DNA of 64,000 bases, from assembly GCA_023391415.1 (NCBI GenBank), contig JAEWAY010000016.1, positions 10,448-74,447 on the forward strand, written 5' to 3'. The position numbers were made by a program, and so were the translations under genes. The notes under the pieces were generated by a model, which worked only from the letters and a program-made list of their open reading frames with translations, did no database searches and was not told where the DNA came from. The number at the start of each line of letters is the position of its first letter. Within the stretch, counting starts at the first letter, position 1. Source of the stretch: Bacteroidota bacterium. GTDB lineage: Bacteria; Bacteroidota; Bacteroidia; Cytophagales; Cytophagaceae. Positions 19,448 to 28,220 of the stretch are shown here, piece after piece.

Positions 19448-19870
19448 TTAACTTTTTGCGTAATATTTATGATAGGCGAGAACTGCTTCTATATACTTTT
19501 TCAATTTCTGAAAATCATTTTCCCCATTAAGGCTCTGAGTAACTTTAACTAATTCAAATATAAACTCTTGAATCAAACTATTTGTCAGTCTACCCGCAGT
19601 ATAAATCAGTTTTGGCTTCAGCATTTGCATAGAGCTATTGGAGTCGCACTTTTTAAAAGTCTCAAATATATTTCTTAGTTGAGTTTTGGTAACTCCTTGT
19701 TTTAAAACATCTTTTACAAATTGCTCTGTTTCTGAAAGAAGAAAATTCAGATATTTATCCTCCGGGTTATCTTTCAAGGATGAATCACATAAAATACTTA
19801 CAGTTAAATTTTTATAATAAACCTTTCTTTTACTATGATCTTTATAAGAATTATTCTGAGTGGGTTTCAT
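19448..19870 (-). CDS. csm2: Csm2, small subunit
   Basis: A 140-residue mainly helical protein, the small subunit that lines the target RNA groove of the Csm complex. The stretch VTKTQLRNIFETFKK followed by LKPKLIYTAGR is the conserved Csm2 pattern (TxxQLR ... LxPKLAYxxGR), and the C-terminus ends in a helix LKKYIEAVLAYHKYY, as in other Csm2 proteins. It overlaps the end of cas10 by 20 bp and precedes csm3 by 3 bp. The presence of Csm2 rather than Cmr5 supports subtype III-A. Confidence 0.9.
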   Translation of the reverse strand: MKPTQNNSYKDHSKRKVYYKNLTVSILCDSSLKDNPEDKYLNFLLSETEQFVKDVLKQGVTKTQLRNIFETFKKCDSNSSMQMLKPKLIYTAGRLTNSLIQEFIFELVKVTQSLNGENDFQKLKKYIEAVLAYHKYYAKS

Positions 19871-21449
19871 ATTTCAATTTTGATTTAGTTAGAAATTCAG
19901 TAACTCTTGCAATGGCGGGATAAATAGCGACATCATACGTTGCCCTATAGTTTTTGTCCAGTAATCTGGATTTAAGGTTTTCATAATAAGGATCAAATAA
20001 AGCTTCTACAACTTTATCAAGCTTATTGTCTTTCTTGCTGAGATAATATCTGAGTTTGTATATTTTATCAAAGTCTGCTCCGTCTCTGTTTTGAAGGGCG
20101 TTGAAACCTCTGGCACTTTTCCTTATTTTATCCAGATAGGCACGGCTAATATTCTCCGTTATCATTTCAACTGCAAGTAGTTTACTCGTTGCCAAAATAT
20201 GTTTGTAGTCCGCCCATGAGAATGTCAAGTCAAACACGCATATCTTGTTCTTTCCGTCTGCTTTGGCTTTGGTCAGTGCACTTTCCGCTAATTCTACGAA
20301 GTGTCGTACCGGATGAGTTGGATTTACTAAGACAATTCCTGCTGAAAATGAAATTGGTTTATTATCTAGTCTGATCTTACTTAGCATGCTGTCATGAACA
20401 AACAATTCATGCAAATCTTTGGTAAAGCATAATATAGCATCCCAGCCCCCGATAATAAAGCAGTCATCGCCTCCTGTAAAAATGGGATAGATATTGGCTC
20501 GGTAGGCTTCTTCCTGAATATCATTCAACCCAAATGATTGAGATGCAAAAAGGCCTTCGTAAATGGTTCTTGTGAAAAATTCTGAAAACGATTTTGAATA
20601 TTCTTTTGCATTTTGCTCATTCGAAGCACCAAACAATTGTCCCAGATTATCAACATCCAGTTTCAAAATACCCAATTTATTTGTACCAGTACGGTACTGT
20701 GCAAAATCTCCCAGCGCATCAAAATCAATAATATTCTCACCATCTAGTTCATCGTCTCCAGCATAAAGGCTTTTATTGGTTTCTCTGTATTTTTTATATG
20801 CCGTTATTTCTTCATAATTCTCCCAGAATGGCAGCTTATTAATCAAAGCTCCATCAAAACGGGCGTTTTCTTCTGTAAAAGTAATCCCTAGTAAATTGGT
20901 TAGGATTGTCTGCTTTTTGACCATAATATTGGTCAAAGCCTCGTATAGATTATTTTCCGGTAACTCCGATATTTTTTTTATCCATTTTTTTGCTTGTGGA
21001 AATTTTTCTGCTTCTTTTTCTGTATCCGTTTTTTCAAATGGTCTAAAATAGGGATGGTGATTGCCAAAAAACTTTTGCTTTTGCTTGTTGGATTCTTTTC
21101 TAAGCTTTAACCAGGCCTTCTCGAACCCATCGCTGCCAATAGGAACAAATGCTAAACGAATAAGTAAATCTTCCTCTTTTTGAAACTGATTGATGGTATC
21201 TTGAATAGACTTGACTTTTTTCGATGCTTCATCATCGTTTTTTGCTTCAAATTCGATAAAAAAGGATCCTCCACCTTCATAGAACTCTTTTTCAACATCA
21301 AGCTTTTGCAAAGTCAATTTACAGGCTGCATACCCAAGTATTTGCACATAATATGATCGGGCTTTCAGCGTCTTAGCCGCACCTTTGCTTTGCACATTAA
21401 ATATAAACTCCTGTATACCGGATATATCGCCTTTTAGCAGATAGTTCAT
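19851..21449 (-). CDS. cas10: Cas10 (Csm1) lacking the HD domain, with intact GGDD cyclase motif
   Basis: A 532-residue large subunit of the type III-A complex. It starts directly with the first palm domain, KGDISGIQEFIFNVQ (residues 6-20) and AAKTLKARSYYVQ, a segment that lies after a roughly 200-residue HD nuclease domain in most Csm1 proteins; no HD motif is present. The second palm has KLGILKLDVDNLG (258-270) and the catalytic YPIFTGGDDCFIIGG with GGDD at 326-329, so cyclic oligoadenylate (or SAM-AMP) synthesis should be possible while DNA cleavage is not. The C-terminal helical domain follows. First gene of the operon, preceded by 312 bp without a gene. No in-frame N-terminal extension is apparent. 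Confidence 0.95.
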   Translation of the reverse strand: MNYLLKGDISGIQEFIFNVQSKGAAKTLKARSYYVQILGYAACKLTLQKLDVEKEFYEGGGSFFIEFEAKNDDEASKKVKSIQDTINQFQKEEDLLIRLAFVPIGSDGFEKAWLKLRKESNKQKQKFFGNHHPYFRPFEKTDTEKEAEKFPQAKKWIKKISELPENNLYEALTNIMVKKQTILTNLLGITFTEENARFDGALINKLPFWENYEEITAYKKYRETNKSLYAGDDELDGENIIDFDALGDFAQYRTGTNKLGILKLDVDNLGQLFGASNEQNAKEYSKSFSEFFTRTIYEGLFASQSFGLNDIQEEAYRANIYPIFTGGDDCFIIGGWDAILCFTKDLHELFVHDSMLSKIRLDNKPISFSAGIVLVNPTHPVRHFVELAESALTKAKADGKNKICVFDLTFSWADYKHILATSKLLAVEMITENISRAYLDKIRKSARGFNALQNRDGADFDKIYKLRYYLSKKDNKLDKVVEALFDPYYENLKSRLLDKNYRATYDVAIYPAIARVTEFLTKSKLKYETHSE

Positions 21450-21761
21450 TGTAGAAAACTTACTTTATCAATAATTAATCAGAGCTTGAGACGAAGCTGA
21501 CTTCCTCGTTAGCAGGAAACCACCTCGTCACCGAGGCAATTTAAAAATTTTCGGGAAATAATACCTCGATTAAAATTATTATATATGAGATCAAAAAATA
21601 GAAATCCGGGACGAATATCCTAAAAATTGAAGTGGGGTAAAAGAATTCAGGATAGCGCGCTGTGAATAAATTCAGTATTTATACGGAGTACAATAATCCT
21701 ATCTTATTCACAAAAAATGGAAAGAGAACCACAATTACCCCCGCTTACTTACAACATCCCC
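21450..21761. other. Intergenic region upstream of the csm operon
   Basis: A 312-bp stretch between the response regulator 3' end and the cas10 start, where the csm operon promoter must lie. It is AT-rich with no coding signal. A small hairpin CCTCGTCACCGAGG lies at about 21523-21536, in the expected leader of the csm transcript. I found no clear TAnnTTTG element. No strong terminator for the regulator was seen. Confidence 0.5.
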
Positions 21762-22406
21762 TCAACTACACAAACCCGACTTATAAGCAGCCCGGATGAG
21801 CCTGGCAGTGCTGTTGACATTGAGCTTTTTCATAATATTGCTGCGGTGGGTGTCTACCGTACGGGGACTGATGCAGAGCCGGTCACTGATATCGTTCAGA
21901 CTGAGACCTTCAGCCAGAAAGACTAGTATTTCCTTTTCACGCCTGGTAAGACAGTCAATATCCGGTTTTTCCCCAACCGTCATATAGCCTTTGATAGGAG
22001 CCTGCGGATCAAAGATGCCCGTACCGTAGTAGTAATTGCCTTCGGACAGGGTCGTAATGGCCGCGATCATCTCAGCCCGGGAAGTATTTTTGAGCACATA
22101 GCCTTTGGCGCCGGCCGCGATCATCTCCTTGATAAGTGAGGACTCATTGTACATAGAAAGCCCCAGTACACGGGTCGGAATTCCTTTTTCGCGGATCGTA
22201 CGGGTTGCTTCGATCCCGTTCAGCACCGGCATTTCGATATCCACCACCGCCACATCGATCGGAGTCGACTCCAGGAGTGTCAGAAAATCAGAGCCGTTGG
22301 CCGCCGTACCGGCTACTTCAATGCCTTCGGTATGTTCGAGAATAGCTGCCAGTCCCTCCAGGACCAGCTGGTGATCGTCCGCGAGCGCTACACGTATTAT
22401 TTTCAT
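21762..22406 (-). CDS. NarL/FixJ-family response regulator
   Basis: A 214-residue response regulator. The receiver domain starts IIRVALADDHQLVLEGL with the acidic pair DD and has the phosphoacceptor Asp in DVAVVDIEMPVLNG (about residue 55), then a conserved K in AKGYVLKNTS. The C-terminal LuxR-type HTH reads LTRREKEILVFLAEG, ISDRLCISPRTVDTHRSNI. The chosen start, ATG 22406, overlaps the TGA of the kinase gene as ATGA, so the two are translationally coupled and form a two-component pair. An upstream start at 22433 would lie inside the kinase gene and adds no family similarity. Targets are not evident from the sequence. Confidence 0.92.
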   Translation of the reverse strand: MKIIRVALADDHQLVLEGLAAILEHTEGIEVAGTAANGSDFLTLLESTPIDVAVVDIEMPVLNGIEATRTIREKGIPTRVLGLSMYNESSLIKEMIAAGAKGYVLKNTSRAEMIAAITTLSEGNYYYGTGIFDPQAPIKGYMTVGEKPDIDCLTRREKEILVFLAEGLSLNDISDRLCISPRTVDTHRSNIMKKLNVNSTARLIRAAYKSGLCS

Positions 22407-25400
22407 GCTAAGGGTATTAGTATAGTGGCACATGTTCCGGCAGGTTCAGCCGCCTGCAGGGTAAACGTACCTTTGAAAAGTTCCAGACGGGTCCGGATAT
22501 TGCTTAGTCCGATACCGCCATCAGTGCTGAGTATGCCCCGTCCATTGTCTTCTACGGTGAGCTGCAGTTGCCGGTCATCGATGGCCAGCAGCACGGTAAC
22601 GGCGTCAGCTCCGGAGTGGCGTACCACATTGGTGATCAGCTCCTGAGCTATCCGGTACAGTGCACGCTCCAGGGCCTGAGGCAGCCGTACCTGCCGGTCG
22701 CCTTCAAACTCAAAGCCGGCGCGCGTCCGGCTGTAGTCAAACGAAGTCCGGACCAGATCCTCAACAGCGGCTACCAGTCCCAGATGCCCCAGCGCTCTGG
22801 GCATCACGCGATGGGCTATGTCGCGCAGATCGCCGCTGATATCATCGGCCAGCTTTTGCAGCCGGTAAAGCTTTCCGCTTTCCGTAGTAGACAGGTTTTG
22901 CAGCAGCATTTTGAGCGCCGCGATCTGCTGTCCGGTCTGATCATGCAACTCCCGGGCAAGATACTCTTTTTCCCGCTCTTCCGCTTCAATAATCCGGAGC
23001 ACATGCTGCTTTTTACGGATATCCAGCTCCAGCAGCAGGCCTTCCTTTTCGTCCAGAGAGCGGATCAGTTTCTTTTCCTTTTCACGGAGCTCCTCATAGA
23101 GCAGGGCATTGTGCATGCTGATGGCTATCTGCTTGCCCAGCACACTGATCAGGCTAACCGCGGTACCCGAAAAGATATTGCTCAGACCGCTTTCCAGATA
23201 CAATGCGCCGATCACTCCCGAATCGGTCAGGAGCGGCTGAGCAATAGCCGCCACGATATCCCGCGCGACAAAGTAGCTTTCATACGCGGGAGCGGCGGAC
23301 TCGTTTTCCTGCCAGCGCTGCACACCGGCGCCCAGCAGCGCTTCCTGCACAAAAAGCCGCGGCACCGCCTCATAGCGACTGAGCGGCATAGTCACCTCCA
23401 TATAGGACTGATCCCCGACTTCTCCGGCTATATAGGGCTCCTCCCGGTTAATGATCAACACGGCACGGTCTGCTCCCGTACTTTTGAGCGCGACAGCAAG
23501 CAGCTTGCGGACCAGCTCAGGCAGCGACAGCTGTCCCAGCAGTGTCTTGTGGATCTCTTTGTATACAAAATCGCCGGCACCTAAGCCCAAATCCGTATCC
23601 CCGAGCCCCGACAGGGACTTGAGACGCCGCGCCAGCAGATACTGTTTCTTGTCGGCATGACAGCTTCCGTAACAGCGTATACTTTGCAGCAACGCGCCCA
23701 TCGCTTCCGTAATATCTCCACGAGTGTGGAGATAATCCGCGTATTTTTCAAAAGCCAGACCCGCCTCAATCAGGATACCAGATCCGGCCGCCGCTTCCAG
23801 CGCTCCGGAAAAAAGCCGGCGGACTTCTTCATCCCCTCGTACTGCTTGCCGGACAGCCTGCAGCAGGAGGAACTTATGCCGGTAGTTTTCGGGAGCAAAG
23901 ATCGCCCGGTGCTCCAAATCCGCCATCAGCTCATCCAGCGCCGGATCTTCCGGACTGGTTTCGGCCAGCGCCAGTCCATAGTAAAAACTCCGTACAGGCA
24001 CCACATGAATACCCGCCACATGCTCAAGCATGGCAGCCGATTTTTGCCCGTACAGCAGCGCCTGCCCGGTGTCGCCAAAATATACCGCGGCTGTCAGTCT
24101 AGCTATACAGGCATAGGCCCGCGCGATCGGGTTGTCGCCGCTGTCCAGTCGGATAGCATAGGCATCGGCCTCGCTGACATCAAAGTCATGACTGGAAAGC
24201 TGCAGCAGGAGATGATGCCAGGGCAGAGCCATTTCCAGAGTCTGATCGTTCTTGAGCTTTTCCATGGTCTGCAGCCAGGTCACCTGTTCGGCGGCGGCTT
24301 CATAAAAATTGTCGGAAGCAAATACCTGATGCAAAAAAAGAAACGTCATAACATAGCAGGCATATTCAATATCACCGGTTTCCAGACCGGCTATATAGCC
24401 TCTTCTGAGCGGCGGAATGGTAGCCCGCAGCGGCTCTTTTACATGCTGTACAAAGCCGTTGAATATATTGGCTGTCTTGGCTTCCAGCTCAAAAGCGTTG
24501 AACTTTTCGCGGATCGCGACGCCTAGTTTCCCGAACGCGTAGCCCCCCGGTATATCGCCGGCAAAAGCCGACAAAAGCAAGCCATACGTCGTATAGGCAT
24601 CCGCCGAGTCAGGACAGTTGCCATACGTCAACGACAGCTCCATCTGCTTGAGGGCGATAAGCGGATAGATATCCTGCGCTACAAAATAAGCCGCGGACCC
24701 GCCATGCATGAGAAAGCGCATAGCCGCCTTTTTTTCAGGATCCCGCATGACAGGAAGCTCCAGCAGCTCCTCCGTACTTCTTCCGGCTGTAATGCGGCCT
24801 ATCGCTTCAAACCGCCTTCCAACCTCGGCATGGTCCGCCTTGCGGGGCAGATCGACACCCAGAGTAGCCAGCGTTTCGATGGTATAGCTGACAGCTTCTT
24901 CCATTTTCCCCTGCGCGATAAAGGACAACAGCATCAGTTCGCGGGCGCGGAGCTCTGTCACAGCCGATGGCTGACAGTCGATAAGCTGCCGGCAGCGTTC
25001 TTCCGCTTCAATATAAAGACTATTGAGATACGCCGCTTCCGCTTTTTCAATGGCAACCTGTATCCGTAGCTCGTCGGCGGCTCTAATTGGCCGGTCAGCC
25101 AGCAGGCTTTCCGCCAGATTCAGGTAGTGCAGGGCAGCTTCAGCCGCCGCGCTCCGACCTGCCAGTATACCAGCTTCCAGATTGAGAGCGGCCAGCAGGG
25201 CTTTTTGCTCCGGAGAGCAAAAAAACGAGAGCGCCCGGTTGTACTGTCCCGCTACGTCAAAAACAGAGGCGCCGCTTTCCTGAAGAAGCGCTCCGGCGCT
25301 CCGGTGCAGGCTTTCTCTCCGGACCTCCGGCAACAGTTCATAAAAGAGGCTTTTGAGCGTATCATGCGCGAAACGGTAACCGGGCTGTATATCCTCATCT

Positions 25401-26971
25401 TCGGATACCGGAAGCAAAAACCCGCGCGATTCCCCCACCTGCAAAGCCTGTTCGACCGAGGCCTCCGGCAACAGGCGCCTTAGCTGCTCCGCGGTAAAGC
25501 GCTGACCGAAAACCGAAGCGGCCGAAAGCACCGCCTGCTCTTCTGCCGGCAGATTTTTGACCTGATGCAGAAGCCATTGTGCCGCGTCGGCCGGAATTCC
25601 AACAAACTCTCCGGACGAAAAATCAATATGCCAGCGGCCCTTGTCGTAATACAAAAATCCCTGCCGCTCAAGCAACTTGATAAGCTGACGAAAGTAAAAA
25701 GGATTGCCAAAGGTCCGCTTTTCCATAAAAGCGGCCAGCTTCCGGCAATCAGCTTCAGCCATGCCGGTCAGGTCCCTGATCCAGTCCGTCAATTCGCCCG
25801 CGCCAAGCTTCTGCAGACTGACGGACAGGCTCGAGCCGGTAACAATTTCCAACTGTCTGTGAAACAGCTCCGGCAGCTCATGCTCCCGGTAGGAGAGTAT
25901 AAGGGTGCAATTGCTGTCCTTATCTCCGGCAATAAAGGTAAGCAGATCTACAGAAGCCGTATCAGCCCATTGCAGATCATCAAAAAACAAAATCAGGCGG
26001 CTTTGGGCCGAAAGCACCTGCAAAAAAGCTTTAAGAGCCGTTTCCAGTACCGGCTTCATCATGGAAGCAGGCAGTTCTTTGTCCGGCCTGCCGGTCAGAC
26101 TCTCAAGCTCTCCGCTCAGCAAGCTGAGGTAAGGGGCTTCATGCGGACAACGCGTAAGCAACTGAGCGGAAAACTCCCGGGCTTCGTCTTTGCCCCGGGC
26201 CATGATTTTCCGGCCAAGCAAGTACAGCGCGACGCTGAAAGCGGAGTAGGGGATAGCTTGCTTAAGCTTCTCAAACTTGCCGGTCGCCACTATGCCCGTG
26301 GCATAAGCAAGCGCCTGCTGTATGATTGTGGTTTTGCCTATGCCCGGCTCTCCGGTCACTCCAATGACCCGGGTACCGGTCGCGGAGCCGGCAAGTGACG
26401 CCAGCAGCGATTGCAGAGCGCCGGTCCGGCCATACAGAGCTCCGGAAAACAAAATTTCTTCGGCTACGTCTTTCCGCCCCGGCGCAAATCCGGCTTCGTC
26501 CGGATTGTCGGCCAGCAGGCGCAGGTCGGTCAGCAGGCCGGCATAGCTCTGATAGCGGTCGGCAGGTCTCTTTTCGAGCAACTTATCAATCACGAGTGAA
26601 AGATTGTCTGGCACGTGAGGATTATGCCGGTGAGCAGGCAGGTGCTTCCGGGCTATATGCGCGTATAAGAGCTCGGACGGGTTGAACGACTCGAAAGGAT
26701 AAAAGCTGGTAACAAGCCGGTATAGCACGATTCCGAGCCGGTAAAAGCCAGCCCGTTTGTCGGGAATATCCTGCAAAAGTCCGGTTTCTTCCGGCGCCAT
26801 ACACAGAAAATCGGTCGAAGTATCACCAGGCTCAAATCGCGGGCCGTCCTGATGTATTATGAAACCGGCCGGTTTTATGGCGCGATAGCTGGTAGAAGCG
26901 GAAGCCAGATTTTGAACACAATGAGCAAAGGCATTTATAAATACCCGAAAATCGGCGCGGGAATCGAACAT
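22403..26971 (-). CDS. Hybrid pseudokinase/AAA/TPR/GAF histidine kinase
   Basis: A 1522-residue cytosolic sensor kinase. Residues 1-155 match only the C-lobe of a Ser/Thr kinase: the catalytic loop is YRAIKPAGFII instead of HRDxKPxN, so the catalytic Asp is gone, though CMAPEE and FYRLGIVLYRLVT keep the fold. Residues 180-480 are an AAA_16/STAND ATPase with Walker A GEPGIGKTT (207-215) and Walker B LILFFDDLQWAD. A long TPR-like helical region follows, then a GAF domain (about 1140-1290), a HisKA_3 dimerisation domain with ELHDQTGQQ (His about 1343) and a HATPase_c domain (NVVRHSG, VEDNGRG, GIGLSNIRTRL). An in-frame stop six codons upstream shows the N-lobe is truly absent. Coupled to the response regulator downstream. 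Signal unknown. Confidence 0.9.
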   Translation of the reverse strand: MFDSRADFRVFINAFAHCVQNLASASTSYRAIKPAGFIIHQDGPRFEPGDTSTDFLCMAPEETGLLQDIPDKRAGFYRLGIVLYRLVTSFYPFESFNPSELLYAHIARKHLPAHRHNPHVPDNLSLVIDKLLEKRPADRYQSYAGLLTDLRLLADNPDEAGFAPGRKDVAEEILFSGALYGRTGALQSLLASLAGSATGTRVIGVTGEPGIGKTTIIQQALAYATGIVATGKFEKLKQAIPYSAFSVALYLLGRKIMARGKDEAREFSAQLLTRCPHEAPYLSLLSGELESLTGRPDKELPASMMKPVLETALKAFLQVLSAQSRLILFFDDLQWADTASVDLLTFIAGDKDSNCTLILSYREHELPELFHRQLEIVTGSSLSVSLQKLGAGELTDWIRDLTGMAEADCRKLAAFMEKRTFGNPFYFRQLIKLLERQGFLYYDKGRWHIDFSSGEFVGIPADAAQWLLHQVKNLPAEEQAVLSAASVFGQRFTAEQLRRLLPEASVEQALQVGESRGFLLPVSEDEDIQPGYRFAHDTLKSLFYELLPEVRRESLHRSAGALLQESGASVFDVAGQYNRALSFFCSPEQKALLAALNLEAGILAGRSAAAEAALHYLNLAESLLADRPIRAADELRIQVAIEKAEAAYLNSLYIEAEERCRQLIDCQPSAVTELRARELMLLSFIAQGKMEEAVSYTIETLATLGVDLPRKADHAEVGRRFEAIGRITAGRSTEELLELPVMRDPEKKAAMRFLMHGGSAAYFVAQDIYPLIALKQMELSLTYGNCPDSADAYTTYGLLLSAFAGDIPGGYAFGKLGVAIREKFNAFELEAKTANIFNGFVQHVKEPLRATIPPLRRGYIAGLETGDIEYACYVMTFLFLHQVFASDNFYEAAAEQVTWLQTMEKLKNDQTLEMALPWHHLLLQLSSHDFDVSEADAYAIRLDSGDNPIARAYACIARLTAAVYFGDTGQALLYGQKSAAMLEHVAGIHVVPVRSFYYGLALAETSPEDPALDELMADLEHRAIFAPENYRHKFLLLQAVRQAVRGDEEVRRLFSGALEAAAGSGILIEAGLAFEKYADYLHTRGDITEAMGALLQSIRCYGSCHADKKQYLLARRLKSLSGLGDTDLGLGAGDFVYKEIHKTLLGQLSLPELVRKLLAVALKSTGADRAVLIINREEPYIAGEVGDQSYMEVTMPLSRYEAVPRLFVQEALLGAGVQRWQENESAAPAYESYFVARDIVAAIAQPLLTDSGVIGALYLESGLSNIFSGTAVSLISVLGKQIAISMHNALLYEELREKEKKLIRSLDEKEGLLLELDIRKKQHVLRIIEAEEREKEYLARELHDQTGQQIAALKMLLQNLSTTESGKLYRLQKLADDISGDLRDIAHRVMPRALGHLGLVAAVEDLVRTSFDYSRTRAGFEFEGDRQVRLPQALERALYRIAQELITNVVRHSGADAVTVLLAIDDRQLQLTVEDNGRGILSTDGGIGLSNIRTRLELFKGTFTLQAAEPAGTCATILIPLA

Positions 26972-27554
26972 AAAATAACGCGGTAATCAAATCTAAAAGC
27001 GTATTAAACGGAAGGGTAGAGCAGAGGTTTACAAAACAAAATAAAAAGACCAGTCCCGGGGATAAAAACCTCCACAGCGCGGATCAATCAGTTTTTCCGC
27101 GTATTACGTGATTGAAAAGCACACTTAAAAAAATACAGCGATCACTGTATTTTTTTTAAGCCCGGCAAGCTGACATTTTTGTAAAAGAGTAGTGTTCTGA
27201 TCAGGGATTATACATGGGTGCAATCGTTGTCCGGAGTTATTCAACTACGGATCAAAACAATTGGTATAGCCCGTCTGAGGAATACCGGCTACTCGTTCTA
27301 TTATTTCTGTGATCCGGCTGTTCCGGGAGCTTTGACAAACAGGGTAGGTTGACGCGATGGAAGTCAAAGCTCCGCTATCGGCCGAATACGGCAAATCTGC
27401 AAAATAAACGTGTCGCCCGTCTGATTTTTCTCGGAGACAATCCTGAAAGCGCTCCGCGCGAAGCAAAATACACTGATCAACGTATTGTCCGGGAGCTGGC
27501 TACGCGTCAACTTTGCCTGAGTCTTTTTTTAAAACCTTATAAGCAAACTTTATT
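26972..27554. other. 583-bp intergenic region with an isolated terminator
   Basis: This is the divergent region between the histidine kinase (minus) and the N/G-rich lipoprotein (plus). It should hold both promoters. A strong hairpin lies at 27127-27157. A 73-codon frame at 27245-27466 on the minus strand has no recognisable features and I do not call it. Nothing else supportable was found. Confidence 0.5.
27127..27157 (-). terminator. Orphan bidirectional terminator-like hairpin
   Basis: Stem AAAATACAG / CTGTATTTT with loop CGATCA, flanked by an A-run and an eight-T run, so it could end transcripts in both directions. No gene ends just before it on either strand: the flanking genes diverge. 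Confidence 0.6.
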
Positions 27555-28220
27555 ATGAAAAAACGTATTTACTTACTTTCACTTTTCCTCGCTTTTTCGG
27601 TCATTTTTGTTTCCTGCAAAAAAGACGACAATGTAAAGAAAAAAGATGAGGTGGAAAATAACGGAAACAACGGAAATAATGGTGGAAATAATAACGGCGG
27701 GAATAATAATGGAAACAATAATGGCGGAAGCGACAACGCGGGAAGTGCCAAAAACAATACCATCCTCGCGCATAGTGACGACAATACGGAAGGCCAATTG
27801 ACAACCGCGCACGCTGCTGACTTCTTTGGCAATACGATTGTCATATTTCTCAGTGGCAAGTATAATCAGCACAGCCTCAGCGCGAGTATAACACTAGGTC
27901 CCGGCGAGCTGCCAAAAACCGACCGATCCTATGATTTGCAGGGCATTCTTTTTACCGCGCAAAATGAAAAAGCGTATATCAGCGTCCAAAACGGCTCAGG
28001 CAGTGAAAACACCTGGTATACAGCTTCAAAGCTTGGCGGTCAGTTGCACGCCAAGGTAGAGGCGGATGGTTCCATTGTCTTTTCCTTTGACAATGTAACC
28101 TTTGAAGTAAGTAAGCCGCCCTATAACGAAACCAAGGTGTTTAGTGGCAAGTTTACGCTGCCTGCCGACTTTGCGACCAGCAGCGCTTCCAAGCCTATGG
28201 TGTATGATCTGGCCGATTAA
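27555..28220 (+). CDS. Lipoprotein with Asn/Gly-rich linker
   Basis: A 221-residue lipoprotein. Signal peptide MKKRIYLLSLFLAFSVIFVSC with lipobox-like FVSC puts the lipidated Cys at about residue 21. A charged segment (KKDDNVKKKDEVE) and a low-complexity linker of N and G from about residue 36 to 66, encoded by AAT/GGN-type repeats, tether a globular domain of about 150 residues. That domain contains mostly beta-strand sequence (TIVIFLSGKYN, SLSASITLGPGELP, GSIVFSFDNVTFEV). No known family is recognised; similar linker-plus-beta lipoproteins in Bacteroidota are outer-surface proteins. The linker's coding repeats make it prone to length changes. Confidence 0.75.
   Translation: MKKRIYLLSLFLAFSVIFVSCKKDDNVKKKDEVENNGNNGNNGGNNNGGNNNGNNNGGSDNAGSAKNNTILAHSDDNTEGQLTTAHAADFFGNTIVIFLSGKYNQHSLSASITLGPGELPKTDRSYDLQGILFTAQNEKAYISVQNGSGSENTWYTASKLGGQLHAKVEADGSIVFSFDNVTFEVSKPPYNETKVFSGKFTLPADFATSSASKPMVYDLAD

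Noticed and set aside
22568..23584. Long plus-strand frame opposite the histidine kinase gene, and others at 23657-24526 and 25565-26398
   Set aside because: Antisense shadows of a GC-rich coding region; no domain similarity, and the minus-strand product has full domain evidence.
27245..27466. 73-codon minus-strand frame upstream of the histidine kinase
   Set aside because: No similarity, no clear start context; kept only as part of the intergenic note.
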